In this document: positions 56,078-64,000 of the stretch, piece after piece
How positions within the stretch are numbered: the first letter of the stretch is position 1
Layout: each line of letters starts with the position of its first letter
Assembly (NCBI GenBank): GCA_964608965.1
Contig: CAZSPZ010000004.1
Span: 40,424-104,423, forward strand
Reading direction: 5' to 3'
Source of the DNA: UBA10908 sp964608965
Lineage (GTDB): Bacteria; Bacillota; Clostridia; Peptostreptococcales; Anaerovoracaceae
Length of the DNA stretch: 64,000 bases
The notes under the pieces: generated by a model
Told to the model about the DNA's origin: nothing
The model's database searches: none
The model's input: the letters and a program-made list of their open reading frames with translations, nothing else
Program-made: the position numbers and the translations under genes

Positions 56078-58879
56078 ATGAACAAGCAGCACGACGTACA
56101 AATCGCTCCCAAGAATGTGAGAGGCAGAGTCGCCGCCTTTTTAGTTTTGACTGCGGCCCTGGCTATTGCGGGGGTGCTTTTTGTTTTTAATACCTGGGAA
56201 AACAGTGTCGCTCATAAAGAAAATACTGCGATAGAGTTGGCCGAAGCTGCAGAAGCGGGCATGTCGTATTCACATACTTCCCAGCTGACGGGAACACGTG
56301 CAGATGTGCTGAAACCCGAATATCAGGAAATAAAAGAAAATTTAATCCATTTCACCCTTCTCAACAACGAAGTCCGCTTTGCTTATCTTCTCGTCCAAAA
56401 GAAAGACGGAGTCTATTTTGCTGCGGACTCCGAACCGACCGCATCGCCAGACTATTCTCCTCCGGGACAAAAATACGATGAAGCAGACGCGGATATTTAT
56501 AAAGCTTTTGAAACTGGGAAAACAGTACTGTCTCCCCCGCAAACCGATCGTTGGGGCGTGTGGGTGAGTGTTCTTGTTCCCATAAAAAATTCGGCGACAG
56601 GAGAAGTAATCGCAGTTTTCGGCGTGGATTACTCTGCGGACAATTGGAACGTGGAAGCGATCGCGCGAACGGTACAAACGGCAATGATGGTTTTATCTGC
56701 CTTTGCTATCATTTTCATCCTCCACATGGTTATCCTCAGCAATGTTGCATTGCGCAAAGAAAAGCAAAGGCTTTTGCTTGCAGAAGCGAAGCTCAAAGAA
56801 AGCGAAACCTTGTTTCGCACGATTTTTGATCAGGCAACCATAGGCGTGGCTCTCGTGCAGAATGAAAATTTTGTGGAGGCTGCCGATACGGAGCATCCGT
56901 ATATCAATCCGATGTTCGAAAAAATTCTGGGACGCACCAAGGAAGAGTTGGCGGGATTGCGGTGGGAAGATATAACCCACCCAGACGACATCGATGCGGA
57001 TATGGACAAATTCAGGCAGTTCAAAGCAGGGAAAATTCCCGGATACAGCATAGAGAAACGCTTTATAAAACCCGACGGAAGCGACATTTGGGTCAATATG
57101 ATGATTTCGCCGCTTTATTTGGGCAGCGGTTCGGATCGCATTCACCTATGCGTTATCGAAGATATCGGCGAACGTAAAAAAATGCAAAAGATTCTGTATG
57201 ACAGCGAACGAAGCAAATCGATTCTTTTGAATAATCTTCCGGGCATGGCATACCGATGCAAGTGCGACAGAAACTGGACCATGGAGTTTGTTACCGAAGG
57301 TTGTTATGCGCTTACCGGTTACAAACCCGAAGCGCTGATAGACAATCGCGAGAAGGCCTTTAACGATTTGATTCTGCCCCAATACCAGGGATTCTTATGG
57401 AAGAAATGGGAAGAAGCGCTCATTGTTGATGGCAAAATCGCAGAAGAATATCAGATTATCACGGCCTCCGGAGCCATAAAATGGGTATGGGAGCAAGGTC
57501 AGGGAATATACAATGAAGAAGGAAAAGTCATCGCTTTGGAAGGGATGATCTTTGATATAACAAAGCGAAAAGCTCAGGAAATCAAGCTGAAACATGTGAA
57601 CAGTCACGACATGTTGAGCGGTCTATATAATCGCAAATATTTCGAAGAAATGTTCCAGTCCGATCTTTCGGATTTTCCGGACACAAAAAAAGCTGTCGTT
57701 CTGATTAATATAAGAAAGTTCGGTCTGCTTAACACTGCTTACGGCTACAGTTTCGGCGATAGTTTTATAAAAGAAATCGCTTCCAAATTAGAGCGATTTA
57801 TAAGACCCGATCGTGTGCTTTGTCATATTTCAATCGATCGATTTATTTTCTACATCAAAAGTTACCAAGGGAAAGACGATTTAATCGAATTATGTACCGA
57901 AGTGCTGAATATGCTTCATTCTATTTTGGCTCCGAGAATTATCGGTGCAAATATCGGCGTTGTAAAAATTGACGGGCATAAAAACGATGCAGACGATGTG
58001 ATCAAGAGTGCATCCATCGCAGCCGATCAGGTAAGCGCAAGCGAAAACTTCGGGTTTCGAATTTACAGCGCAGATATGGCCGACGAAGTCCAGCGAAAAA
58101 ATAAACTGAAAAATGAATTGTCAAAAGAAGTTTATTGGGAGCAGAGCGAACGGTTGTATATGGTATATCAGCCGATAATTGATCTTAGGACGGATGAAAT
58201 TTTAGAATTTGAAGCTTTGGCACGTTTTAACAGCAAAAAATTCGGAGAGATTTCACCCTTGGAATTTATTCCCATAGCAGAGGAAACGCAGTTGATTGTC
58301 CCGCTTGGGAAGCGTGTGATACGGCAGGTTTGCCTTGCACTGAAACGATTCGAGCAAGACTATAAAAAGCCTTTATCCATAGCCTTCAACCTCTCTGCCG
58401 TCCAGTTGCTCCGGGACGATTTTATTCCGGACTTAAAGGAAATCATCGAAGATACGGCGACAGATCCTCGAAAGCTGACCATTGAACTGACGGAATCTGT
58501 TTTTTCGGACAATTACATTGATATCAACAGTAAACTTTCCATTATAAGAGGATGGGGAATAAAAATTTATATCGATGACTTTGGTACGGGATACTCTTCT
58601 TTGGCCAAAGCAACCGAGCTGAGTGTGGACGGCTTAAAAGTCGACAAGTGCTTTATAGACAAAATGATGAGCACTAATCCCGAAGAGTCCATTGCCGGCG
58701 ATATCATTTCTCTGGCGCATAAGCTTGGTCAATGTGTCGTCGCCGAAGGCGTAGAACATCCGGAGCAGAAAAAATATTTATTAGAGCATCACTGCGACAG
58801 GATGCAGGGCTATCTTTTCAGCGAACCTCTTTCCGAGGAAGCTGCTTTGACCTTATTGCTAAAGAACCAGAACCAATAA
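56078..58879 (+). CDS. Membrane sensor c-di-GMP phosphodiesterase (CACHE-PAS-PAS-GGDEF-EAL)
   Basis: A 933-residue protein. Two membrane segments (about 18-38 and 200-222) flank an external CACHE-like sensor. Two PAS domains follow (about 240-365, 375-500), then a degenerate GGDEF domain (SIDRF in place of GGDEF) and a full EAL domain. EAL residues are present: EFEALARF, TIELTESVF, YIDDFGTGYSS, LKVDKCFI, AEGVEHP and QGYLFSEPL. It should break down c-di-GMP, with the GGDEF part serving as a GTP-binding regulator. The ribosome-binding site is weak. Confidence 0.92.
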   Translation: MNKQHDVQIAPKNVRGRVAAFLVLTAALAIAGVLFVFNTWENSVAHKENTAIELAEAAEAGMSYSHTSQLTGTRADVLKPEYQEIKENLIHFTLLNNEVRFAYLLVQKKDGVYFAADSEPTASPDYSPPGQKYDEADADIYKAFETGKTVLSPPQTDRWGVWVSVLVPIKNSATGEVIAVFGVDYSADNWNVEAIARTVQTAMMVLSAFAIIFILHMVILSNVALRKEKQRLLLAEAKLKESETLFRTIFDQATIGVALVQNENFVEAADTEHPYINPMFEKILGRTKEELAGLRWEDITHPDDIDADMDKFRQFKAGKIPGYSIEKRFIKPDGSDIWVNMMISPLYLGSGSDRIHLCVIEDIGERKKMQKILYDSERSKSILLNNLPGMAYRCKCDRNWTMEFVTEGCYALTGYKPEALIDNREKAFNDLILPQYQGFLWKKWEEALIVDGKIAEEYQIITASGAIKWVWEQGQGIYNEEGKVIALEGMIFDITKRKAQEIKLKHVNSHDMLSGLYNRKYFEEMFQSDLSDFPDTKKAVVLINIRKFGLLNTAYGYSFGDSFIKEIASKLERFIRPDRVLCHISIDRFIFYIKSYQGKDDLIELCTEVLNMLHSILAPRIIGANIGVVKIDGHKNDADDVIKSASIAADQVSASENFGFRIYSADMADEVQRKNKLKNELSKEVYWEQSERLYMVYQPIIDLRTDEILEFEALARFNSKKFGEISPLEFIPIAEETQLIVPLGKRVIRQVCLALKRFEQDYKKPLSIAFNLSAVQLLRDDFIPDLKEIIEDTATDPRKLTIELTESVFSDNYIDINSKLSIIRGWGIKIYIDDFGTGYSSLAKATELSVDGLKVDKCFIDKMMSTNPEESIAGDIISLAHKLGQCVVAEGVEHPEQKKYLLEHHCDRMQGYLFSEPLSEEAALTLLLKNQNQ

Positions 58880-58924
58880 AATACGGGAAGACATCGTTTC
58901 AAGGATGCCTTCCCGTATTTTTTT
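58878..58924 (+). terminator. Terminator of the EAL-protein gene
   Basis: A 12-bp stem, arms 58879-58890 and 58909-58920, with an inner short stem, followed by a run of T to 58924. Confidence 0.8.
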
Positions 58925-58977
58925 GTTCATTCGGTTTACTCGTAAAATAAGGCAACATTCCGCATGCATTATTGTGA

Positions 58978-61407
58978 TTATTTTGTATCGGGTACCCACG
59001 CCAGTCCAAGGAAGTGTACAACGATATCCCTGCTTCCCGGTAAAATTTCTATGGTCTCAAACGTTTCATTTGTCAAATCAAAATTTTGAGTGATTTGGTC
59101 TGCCTGCTCCTGAATCTCCCGTTCCAATTCTTCCAACTGTAAGGATATCGACGCTACTGTTTCTTCCGCCTGCGAAATTCCCTGGCCGCTTTTCAGGGCT
59201 CTGGATGTGCTTTTCACTGCCGTCCCCAATCTGGAAATGGATGTCGCGCTCATCGATTTTTTCCCAAACAGCACACCTAAAATACTCGTGCCGGCCGAGA
59301 CTGCGGCTTCCATCTTCCTCTGGGATGATTGGGTATTTTGGCGTTCAAGTGCCTGTTCAGCTTTTCTCTGCCGTTCAATAAGGGTATCAAGTTTTGAATC
59401 ATACTTTGCCTTGAGCTTTTCGACTTCTTCATCTCGTCGTTCCCGTGCGATATTTTGAATGCGTATAGCAAAATCCCTTTCAAGCTCTCCGGCTTGCGAT
59501 ACGGCTTTTAATTTCGACGCATAAAACAATTTTAACGGGCGGTTGATACGAATATACGAAGCTAGGAGTTTTTGCCAGATATCATAGTTTTTCGGATCGG
59601 CCGCCGCGCTTGGATAGTCAGAAAATCCGGCTCCCGCAACCGGCTGCGAACTCAAGTCTTTAAGATTAATATCCGAATTGATTGCCTCCTCCCAGTTAAG
59701 CGCAACCGGGCCGTTGTGAACAGGCGTTAAGAGATGATACTTGATGGAAGAAGAAACGCCATATTGGGCATCGCTGTAGTACACGTCAATGACGCCCAGA
59801 ACGGATGGCCTATAGAAAAAATCAGGAGCCGAAAAAGAATCGGAAGGGAAGAACACCTGCTTTATTTTAGGTCCGAGAATCGGCGCTGCATTGCTGCTTG
59901 CGACAATTGGGGGCACCGGTGCAGACGCGTGTGCATCCTCTTTCATATTGTTTGCAGACATTCCAATGTCCGAGGGCTGGTCTGTAAATACTGCATCAGT
60001 TGATTTGTTACCCGGCAGTGCAGCGACTTGCTCTCTTGTAAGCGGGCCGGACAGATACGAAAGTGCCCATCTGGTGCTGAAAACCACCGGTTCATTTTCA
60101 TGGACGCTGTGAAGGTAAAATATACGCTTGCCCAGTCCGGCCAATATTTGCTCGGTGCGCTGCCGGTTAAAAGCCTCGCCTAGCGCCGCGCCTTCCAATC
60201 CGGCGATTACTCTTTCTTTATCCCTGTCGGTTTGCAGCCGTCCTATAAACCAGCTTCCTGCATTGGATAAAGCTTTATAATCCAGATCCACAGGGTTTTG
60301 CGTCGATAACACTAAGCCAAGGCCATAGGCTCTTGCCTGCTTCAACAGAGTTAAAAGCGGTGTCTTCGACGGCGGATTGGCGACAGGCGGTAAATATCCA
60401 TACACTTCGTCCATGTATAACAGCGCGCGCAGGCTGCCTGTGCCCGGTTGCGTTCTTACCCATGACAGAATTTCGTTCAGCAGCATCGTTACGAAGAACA
60501 TTCTTTCACTGTCGGTAAGATGTGCAATAGAGAAGATTGAAATTCTTGGTTTGCCTGCCGCGTCGTAGTAAAAATTGTTGATGTCCAGCGGCTCACCCTC
60601 CATCCAATCTTTAAAGTTGGGAGAGGCCAAAAGGTTGTTCAATTTTAAAGCCAATTCAAACCGGTCTTTCGAAGGGAAGAAACTTTCGATGTCCATGACA
60701 CCCAGCTTGCTCATGGGAGGGTTTTGAACGGCGCCGATTAAATCGGCAAGCGTCAAATCCTTCCCGCTATTCCATGAATACTCAAAAATGTTTGACAGTA
60801 AAATGTGTTCCCGGCTGTTAAAGGTGTCTCCCTGCATACCGATCAGCGAAAGCAAACCCTGAGACGCTGCAGAAATTCTATCTCTGTATCCTTCTGCGTC
60901 ATTCATGCTTTCCCTGCTTGGGGCCCGAAAAGTTCTGAGCAATGAAACTGCCCGACCGGTCGTGCTTCCGGGTGTATATATAGTGACGCGTGAGGCATTG
61001 CGGAAATTTTCGATTCGCTTGCCGTCCTGCCCCCAATCGGCAAGACCTTTCCTCCACTGTTCAGCCTGTGCGTTGGCGTAATCATCCGGAGCAATGCCTT
61101 TGCTTTCGGCATCCTGCAAGTTAATCCAAGGTCTGAAATCTTCTCCGCGCAGCTCTGGAAATGTAAGCGCTAAATTGCCCAGATCTCCTTTAGGGTCTAT
61201 CGCAATAACAGGGATATTGTCCAGTGCAGCTTCTTCCATCATGCTGATGCCCAATCCTGTTTTGCCGCTCCCTGTCATGCCGATAATCACTGCGTGCGTT
61301 GTCAGGTTTTTTGATTGATACAAAACCAAATCATCAAGCAAGGAAGCTTTGTTGATGTCGTACTCTTTCCCAAGATAAAACACACCTAATTTTTCAAAAT
61401 CTTCCAT
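58978..61407 (-). CDS. HerA-like ATPase with C-terminal coiled coil
   Basis: An 809-residue ATPase of the HerA/FtsK superfamily (DUF87/DUF853 like). Walker A is GMTGSGKT at residues 43-50, Walker B ALLYMDEVYGYLPP, and a sensor region LVLSTQNPVDLDYKAL. The middle part (about 480-620) is not recognised. A coiled coil rich in Arg, Glu and Lys lies at about 635-700, then Gly/Ser-rich sequence and a last domain with ILPGSRDIVVHFLGLAW. Archaeal HerA works with the NurA nuclease in DNA-end resection; no nuclease gene is near. ATG has GAAGGAGGAG. Confidence 0.8.
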   Translation of the reverse strand: MEDFEKLGVFYLGKEYDINKASLLDDLVLYQSKNLTTHAVIIGMTGSGKTGLGISMMEEAALDNIPVIAIDPKGDLGNLALTFPELRGEDFRPWINLQDAESKGIAPDDYANAQAEQWRKGLADWGQDGKRIENFRNASRVTIYTPGSTTGRAVSLLRTFRAPSRESMNDAEGYRDRISAASQGLLSLIGMQGDTFNSREHILLSNIFEYSWNSGKDLTLADLIGAVQNPPMSKLGVMDIESFFPSKDRFELALKLNNLLASPNFKDWMEGEPLDINNFYYDAAGKPRISIFSIAHLTDSERMFFVTMLLNEILSWVRTQPGTGSLRALLYMDEVYGYLPPVANPPSKTPLLTLLKQARAYGLGLVLSTQNPVDLDYKALSNAGSWFIGRLQTDRDKERVIAGLEGAALGEAFNRQRTEQILAGLGKRIFYLHSVHENEPVVFSTRWALSYLSGPLTREQVAALPGNKSTDAVFTDQPSDIGMSANNMKEDAHASAPVPPIVASSNAAPILGPKIKQVFFPSDSFSAPDFFYRPSVLGVIDVYYSDAQYGVSSSIKYHLLTPVHNGPVALNWEEAINSDINLKDLSSQPVAGAGFSDYPSAAADPKNYDIWQKLLASYIRINRPLKLFYASKLKAVSQAGELERDFAIRIQNIARERRDEEVEKLKAKYDSKLDTLIERQRKAEQALERQNTQSSQRKMEAAVSAGTSILGVLFGKKSMSATSISRLGTAVKSTSRALKSGQGISQAEETVASISLQLEELEREIQEQADQITQNFDLTNETFETIEILPGSRDIVVHFLGLAWVPDTK

Positions 61408-61470
61408 CTTACTCCTCCTTCGCTTGACTATGCCGAAATAGATTCTATCAAATACTCTTTTTTACCCATG

Positions 61471-61512
61471 AAAAAAGCAGATTCCAGTATAATTATATAC
61501 CAGGAATCTGCT
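61471..61512 (-). terminator. Terminator of tRNA-Ser
   Basis: A perfect 10-bp stem (61476-61485 with 61503-61512) with a second inner stem GTATA/TATAC. On the minus strand it is followed by TTTTTTC. Confidence 0.8.
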
Positions 61513-61526
61513 CTGTTCAATGATCT

Positions 61527-61614
61527 TGGCGGAGGACATGGGACTCGAACCCACGGGGCCTTCCAGCCTTACTCGCTTTCCAGGCGAGCTCCTTAGCCAC
61601 TCGGTCAATCCTCC
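61527..61614 (-). tRNA. tRNA-Ser (anticodon GGA)
   Basis: Read on the minus strand GGAGGAT pairs with GTCCTCC, followed by discriminator G and encoded CCA. The anticodon loop CTGGAAA shows GGA, reading UCC/UCU. A long variable arm (AGGCTGGAAGGCC region) is present, as in Ser tRNAs. A TTGATT-17-TAAACT promoter is upstream. Confidence 0.95.
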
Positions 61615-61656
61615 GTGCATCATGTGCAATGCGACTTATTCCATATCGCAAGAAGT

Positions 61657-61685
61657 AGTTTAACTGATTGCTGTAAAAAAATCAA
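61657..61685 (-). promoter_or_regulatory. Promoter of tRNA-Ser
   Basis: On the minus strand TTGATT (61680-61685), a 17-bp spacer and TAAACT (61657-61662), about 43 nt before the mature tRNA. Confidence 0.5.
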
Positions 61686-61736
61686 GAAATAATGTATTGC
61701 TTTATAAAAAATTGTAGAACAATGGGTTTTACAGTG

Positions 61737-61765
61737 TTGAACAGAATAGTAAAAAATGATATTGT
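61737..61765 (+). promoter_or_regulatory. Promoter of the SDR-gcvPA-like operon
   Basis: TTGAAC (61737-61742), a 17-bp spacer and TATTGT (61760-61765), with a TG extended -10. Confidence 0.5.
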
Positions 61766-61776
61766 GAATCATCACA
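61763..61776. promoter_or_regulatory. TGTGA-N4-TCACA palindrome over the start of transcription
   Basis: A perfect inverted repeat, TGTGA (61763-61767), ATCA, TCACA (61772-61776). It overlaps the end of the -10 box and the expected +1. Half sites match Crp-type boxes, but the spacer is 4 instead of 6. A repressor site is plausible. Confidence 0.4.
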
Positions 61777-61794
61777 TATACAGGAGGAATGATT

Positions 61795-62589
61795 ATGCTT
61801 CAAAAGAAAGATCCGTTAAACCTAACAGGCAAGGTTGCTGTCATTACAGGCGCAGGCTCCGGAATCGGTCTTGGCACGGCTCAGCTGCTGTCTGCCTATG
61901 GCGCGGCCGTTGCGATTGTGGATGTCAATGCTGCCGGAGAGGCTGCCGCGGAAGAGATGAGGCAGGCCGGGCGAAAAGCCGAATTTTTTAAATGCGACGT
62001 AACAAACGAAGAGCTGGTAAAAGCCACGGTCCTTGCTATCGACGAAAAATTCGGGCGCATCGACATTCTGTTTAACAATGCCGGCGTAACCGTAAGAAAG
62101 ACGATAGAGAATCTTTCTGAAAAGGAATGGGATTTTGTCCTGGGCGTCGGATTAAAAGGTTTGTTTATGTTCTCAAAGCACATCATTCCCATTATGCGAA
62201 GGGGCGGCGGCGGGAGCATCATAAACAGCGGTTCCGGCTGGGGACTTAAAGGCGGAGATCAGGCTGCGGTTTACTGCGCGGTAAAGGGCGGCATCGTCAA
62301 TGTTACAAGGGCGATGGCGATCGATCATGGCTGTGATAACATCCGTGTTAATTCCGTGTGCCCGGGAGATACCGTCACAGCGATGATGATCGACGAAGGA
62401 CGCCAGACAGGCTGCATCAACGAAAAAGTTTCCGAGGAGGAATTCCTTGCGTCCTGCGGCTCGGGTCGCCCGATCGCAAGAATCGGACAACCCGAAGACA
62501 TCGCCAACGCAGTGCTCTTCCTTGCAAGCGATTTGTCCACTTGGATTACAGGAACCGCTTTAGTCGTAGACGGCGGCGGTATAGCATAA
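61795..62589 (+). CDS. Short-chain dehydrogenase/reductase
   Basis: A 264-residue classical SDR. The NAD loop is TGAGSGIGLG (residues 18-27), with NNAG at 94-97. The catalytic set is Ser 145 or 147 and Tyr 160-x3-Lys 164 (YCAVK). Asp in IVDVN after strand 2 suggests NAD(H) rather than NADP(H). The substrate is not known. ATG 61795 has AGGAGG 7 nt before it; ATG 61789 is too close. It starts an operon with a GcvPA-like gene, 25 nt away. Confidence 0.9.
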   Translation: MLQKKDPLNLTGKVAVITGAGSGIGLGTAQLLSAYGAAVAIVDVNAAGEAAAEEMRQAGRKAEFFKCDVTNEELVKATVLAIDEKFGRIDILFNNAGVTVRKTIENLSEKEWDFVLGVGLKGLFMFSKHIIPIMRRGGGGSIINSGSGWGLKGGDQAAVYCAVKGGIVNVTRAMAIDHGCDNIRVNSVCPGDTVTAMMIDEGRQTGCINEKVSEEEFLASCGSGRPIARIGQPEDIANAVLFLASDLSTWITGTALVVDGGGIA

Positions 62590-62614
62590 GCATAGTTAGA
62601 GTAAGGAGAAGAAC

Positions 62615-64000
62615 ATGAAAAAAGGATTTCCCAACCATCCATATATACCAAACTCCGTTCCGGAAGTCGAAAGAGAAATGCTGGACTTCGTCGGCTTAAA
62701 ATCTCTGGACGATTTGCATAAGAACGTTCCGGATTCCTTAATGCTTAAAGAGGAGATGAACATCCCCGAAGCGTTCGGTTCGGAATATGAAATGCGACGC
62801 TTTATGGAAGAACTCTTTGAAAAGGACGGAAACTGCAAGAAGTATCTGAATTTTTTGGGTTCGGGCTGCTGGCAGCACTATGTGCCTGCAATCTGCGATG
62901 AAATCAATTCCAGAGGAGAGTTTCTGACCGCATACGGCGGCGAGCCATACAATGAACTGGGCCGTTTTCAATCGCAATTCGAATATCAGAGCATGGTGGC
63001 AGAGCTTGTCGGCATGGATGTGGTAAATGTCCCTGCCATCGACTGGGCGCAAGCTGCTGCGACGACCTGCCGCATGGCTTACAGAAAGACGGGCCGGAAG
63101 CAGATTGTTTTGCCGGAAATTATGGACCCGGAAAAAAGGGCGGTCATCGAAAATTTCGGCAAGGTCGACATAGAATTTATCACGGTTAAAGCGACAAAGG
63201 ACGGACTGATCGATCTGGAAGATCTCAAGAGCAAAGTAGGCAAAGATACAGCGGGCGTCTACTTCGAAAACCCGAATTATCTTGGATTGATCGAGCCAAA
63301 CGGCCAGAAGATTTCGGATATTGCCCACGCCGCGGGCGCGGAAAGTTTGGTCGGCGTGGATCCGATTACATTAGGGGTCATGGCAACTCCGCCTGAATAC
63401 GGTGCGGATATTGTCTGCGGAGAATTACAGCCGCTGGGCATCCATATGAATTTCGGCGGCGGACTGGCCGGCTTTATGGCCACCAGAGACGAGGAAGCAT
63501 ATGTTATGGAGTATCCTTCCAGACTTTTCGGTATAGCACCTACAAGCGTACCCGGTGAATACGGTTTCGGAGACGTGGCCTACGATCGAACTTCCTTCGG
63601 GCACCTTCGCGAAGGCGCAAAAGAATATGTGGGAACGCAAGCCGCTCTTTGGGGTTTAACCGCCGGAGTATACCTTGCGACCATGGGACCTTCCGGCATG
63701 GAAGAAGTAGGTCAGACCTGCATGCAGAACGCGCGTTATGCGGTCATGAAATTGAACGGGATAAAAGGTGTAAAAGCAAACAGTTTAGGCGGAAGTTTCT
63801 TTAAGGAATTTGTCGTAGACTTTACCCAAACAGGAAAAAGTGTCGCCGATATCAATAAGATATTGCTTTCCGAAGGTATTTTCGGAGGAAAAGATATCAG
63901 CCGCGAGTTCCCCGCATTGGGACAATCCGCAGTGTACTGTGTAACAGAAATTCACACAAAACGCGATATTGACAGATTGGCAAACGTACTAAGCAGAGTC
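62615..64000 (+). CDS. Glycine dehydrogenase subunit 1-like protein, GcvPA (3' end outside window)
   Basis: The first 462 residues of a GcvPA-family protein, still open at the right edge. GcvPA and GcvPB together make the PLP-dependent glycine decarboxylase (P protein); the PLP Lys lies in GcvPB. The family plan is clear (HPYIPNSVPEVEREML start, FLGSGCWQHYVP, FEYQSMVAELVGMDV, PSGMEEVGQTC end). The usual YTPYQxEISQG segment reads AYGGEPYNELGRFQ here, so it is divergent from canonical GcvPA. GcvT/GcvH genes are not seen. ATG 62615 has AAGGAGAAG. Confidence 0.8.
   Translation, partial: MKKGFPNHPYIPNSVPEVEREMLDFVGLKSLDDLHKNVPDSLMLKEEMNIPEAFGSEYEMRRFMEELFEKDGNCKKYLNFLGSGCWQHYVPAICDEINSRGEFLTAYGGEPYNELGRFQSQFEYQSMVAELVGMDVVNVPAIDWAQAAATTCRMAYRKTGRKQIVLPEIMDPEKRAVIENFGKVDIEFITVKATKDGLIDLEDLKSKVGKDTAGVYFENPNYLGLIEPNGQKISDIAHAAGAESLVGVDPITLGVMATPPEYGADIVCGELQPLGIHMNFGGGLAGFMATRDEEAYVMEYPSRLFGIAPTSVPGEYGFGDVAYDRTSFGHLREGAKEYVGTQAALWGLTAGVYLATMGPSGMEEVGQTCMQNARYAVMKLNGIKGVKANSLGGSFFKEFVVDFTQTGKSVADINKILLSEGIFGGKDISREFPALGQSAVYCVTEIHTKRDIDRLANVLSRV

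Noticed and set aside
1..64000. CRISPR arrays, transposases and prophage genes
   Set aside because: No spaced direct repeats of CRISPR type, no transposase or phage motifs were seen; the only tandem array is the 18-bp set at 39754-39843.

Overview
The window is chromosomal DNA from a Gram-positive anaerobe, most likely a member of the Clostridia. The evidence is moderately low GC, strong AGGAGG ribosome-binding sites, sigma-A promoters, lipoproteins, zinc-type S14/L36/S4 ribosomal proteins, hybrid cluster protein plus rubredoxin, a split glycine decarboxylase gene, an Fe-S aldo/keto reductase and ECF transporter genes. A relative of Clostridiales family XIII is a guess from gene content only. 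No phage, IS element, integrase or CRISPR array is seen, and base composition looks uniform.

Layout. 1-5295: an operon cut by the left edge (ornithine/alanine racemase-like enzyme, ABC-type binding lipoprotein, NifU-like protein, CapA-like protein, PepV-like dipeptidase), ended by a 15-bp hairpin. 5296-5832: non-coding, with a strong promoter behind phased A-tracts and a 300-nt folded leader. 5833-21274: the S10-spc-alpha ribosomal cluster in nearly the standard order (rpsJ to rpsE, rpmD, rplO, secY, adk, map, infA, rpmJ, rpsM, rpsK, rpsD, rpoA, rplQ). The ecfA-ecfT-truA-rplM-rpsI genes that often follow rplQ do not follow here. 21486-23909: a potassium uptake locus of a small membrane protein, TrkH/KtrB and TrkA. 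24015-26544 (minus): a CoA-binding protein with a KdpD-like kinase and KdpE-like regulator. 26665-28900: an Fe-S aldo/keto reductase and a convergent glycerate kinase.

29022-34310: a lipoprotein, EcfA1, EcfA2, EcfT and a QueT-type S component, followed by trmB and uppP. 34400-37618: gapdh, an A24 prepilin peptidase-like gene, class II aldolase and a small YceG-like protein. 37733-40898: RluA-type pseudouridine synthase, signal peptidase I, SmpB, a flavoprotein and tmRNA, so both trans-translation partners lie within 1.7 kb. 41158-46684: a small Lys-rich ORF, a DEAD-box helicase, then a PAS-GGDEF protein, PrsW-like protease and lipoprotein run. 46779-52517: acetamidase, MgtE, a TudS/DUF523 protein, arginase, a formate/nitrite transporter, a Gln-rich 38-residue ORF and a class I amidotransferase hydrolase. 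52670-61614: hcp with rubredoxin, a glycosyltransferase-like protein, a sensory GGDEF(degenerate)-EAL protein, a HerA-like ATPase and tRNA-Ser(GGA). 61795-64000: an SDR oxidoreductase and a GcvPA-like gene cut by the right edge.

Most of the window is housekeeping. No clear new multi-gene system is visible. The observations most worth checking are the Gln-rich mini-gene with its own terminator, a tandem 18-bp repeat made from the last codons and stop of a flavoprotein gene, two divergent promoter pairs sharing one -35 element, a terminator lying inside a convergent coding sequence, an RCK-like half-protein encoded before TrkH, an ECF module led by a lipoprotein, a solitary HerA-like ATPase with a coiled coil, and a divergent GcvPA. 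All functional calls are by eye from motifs; no database search was run.
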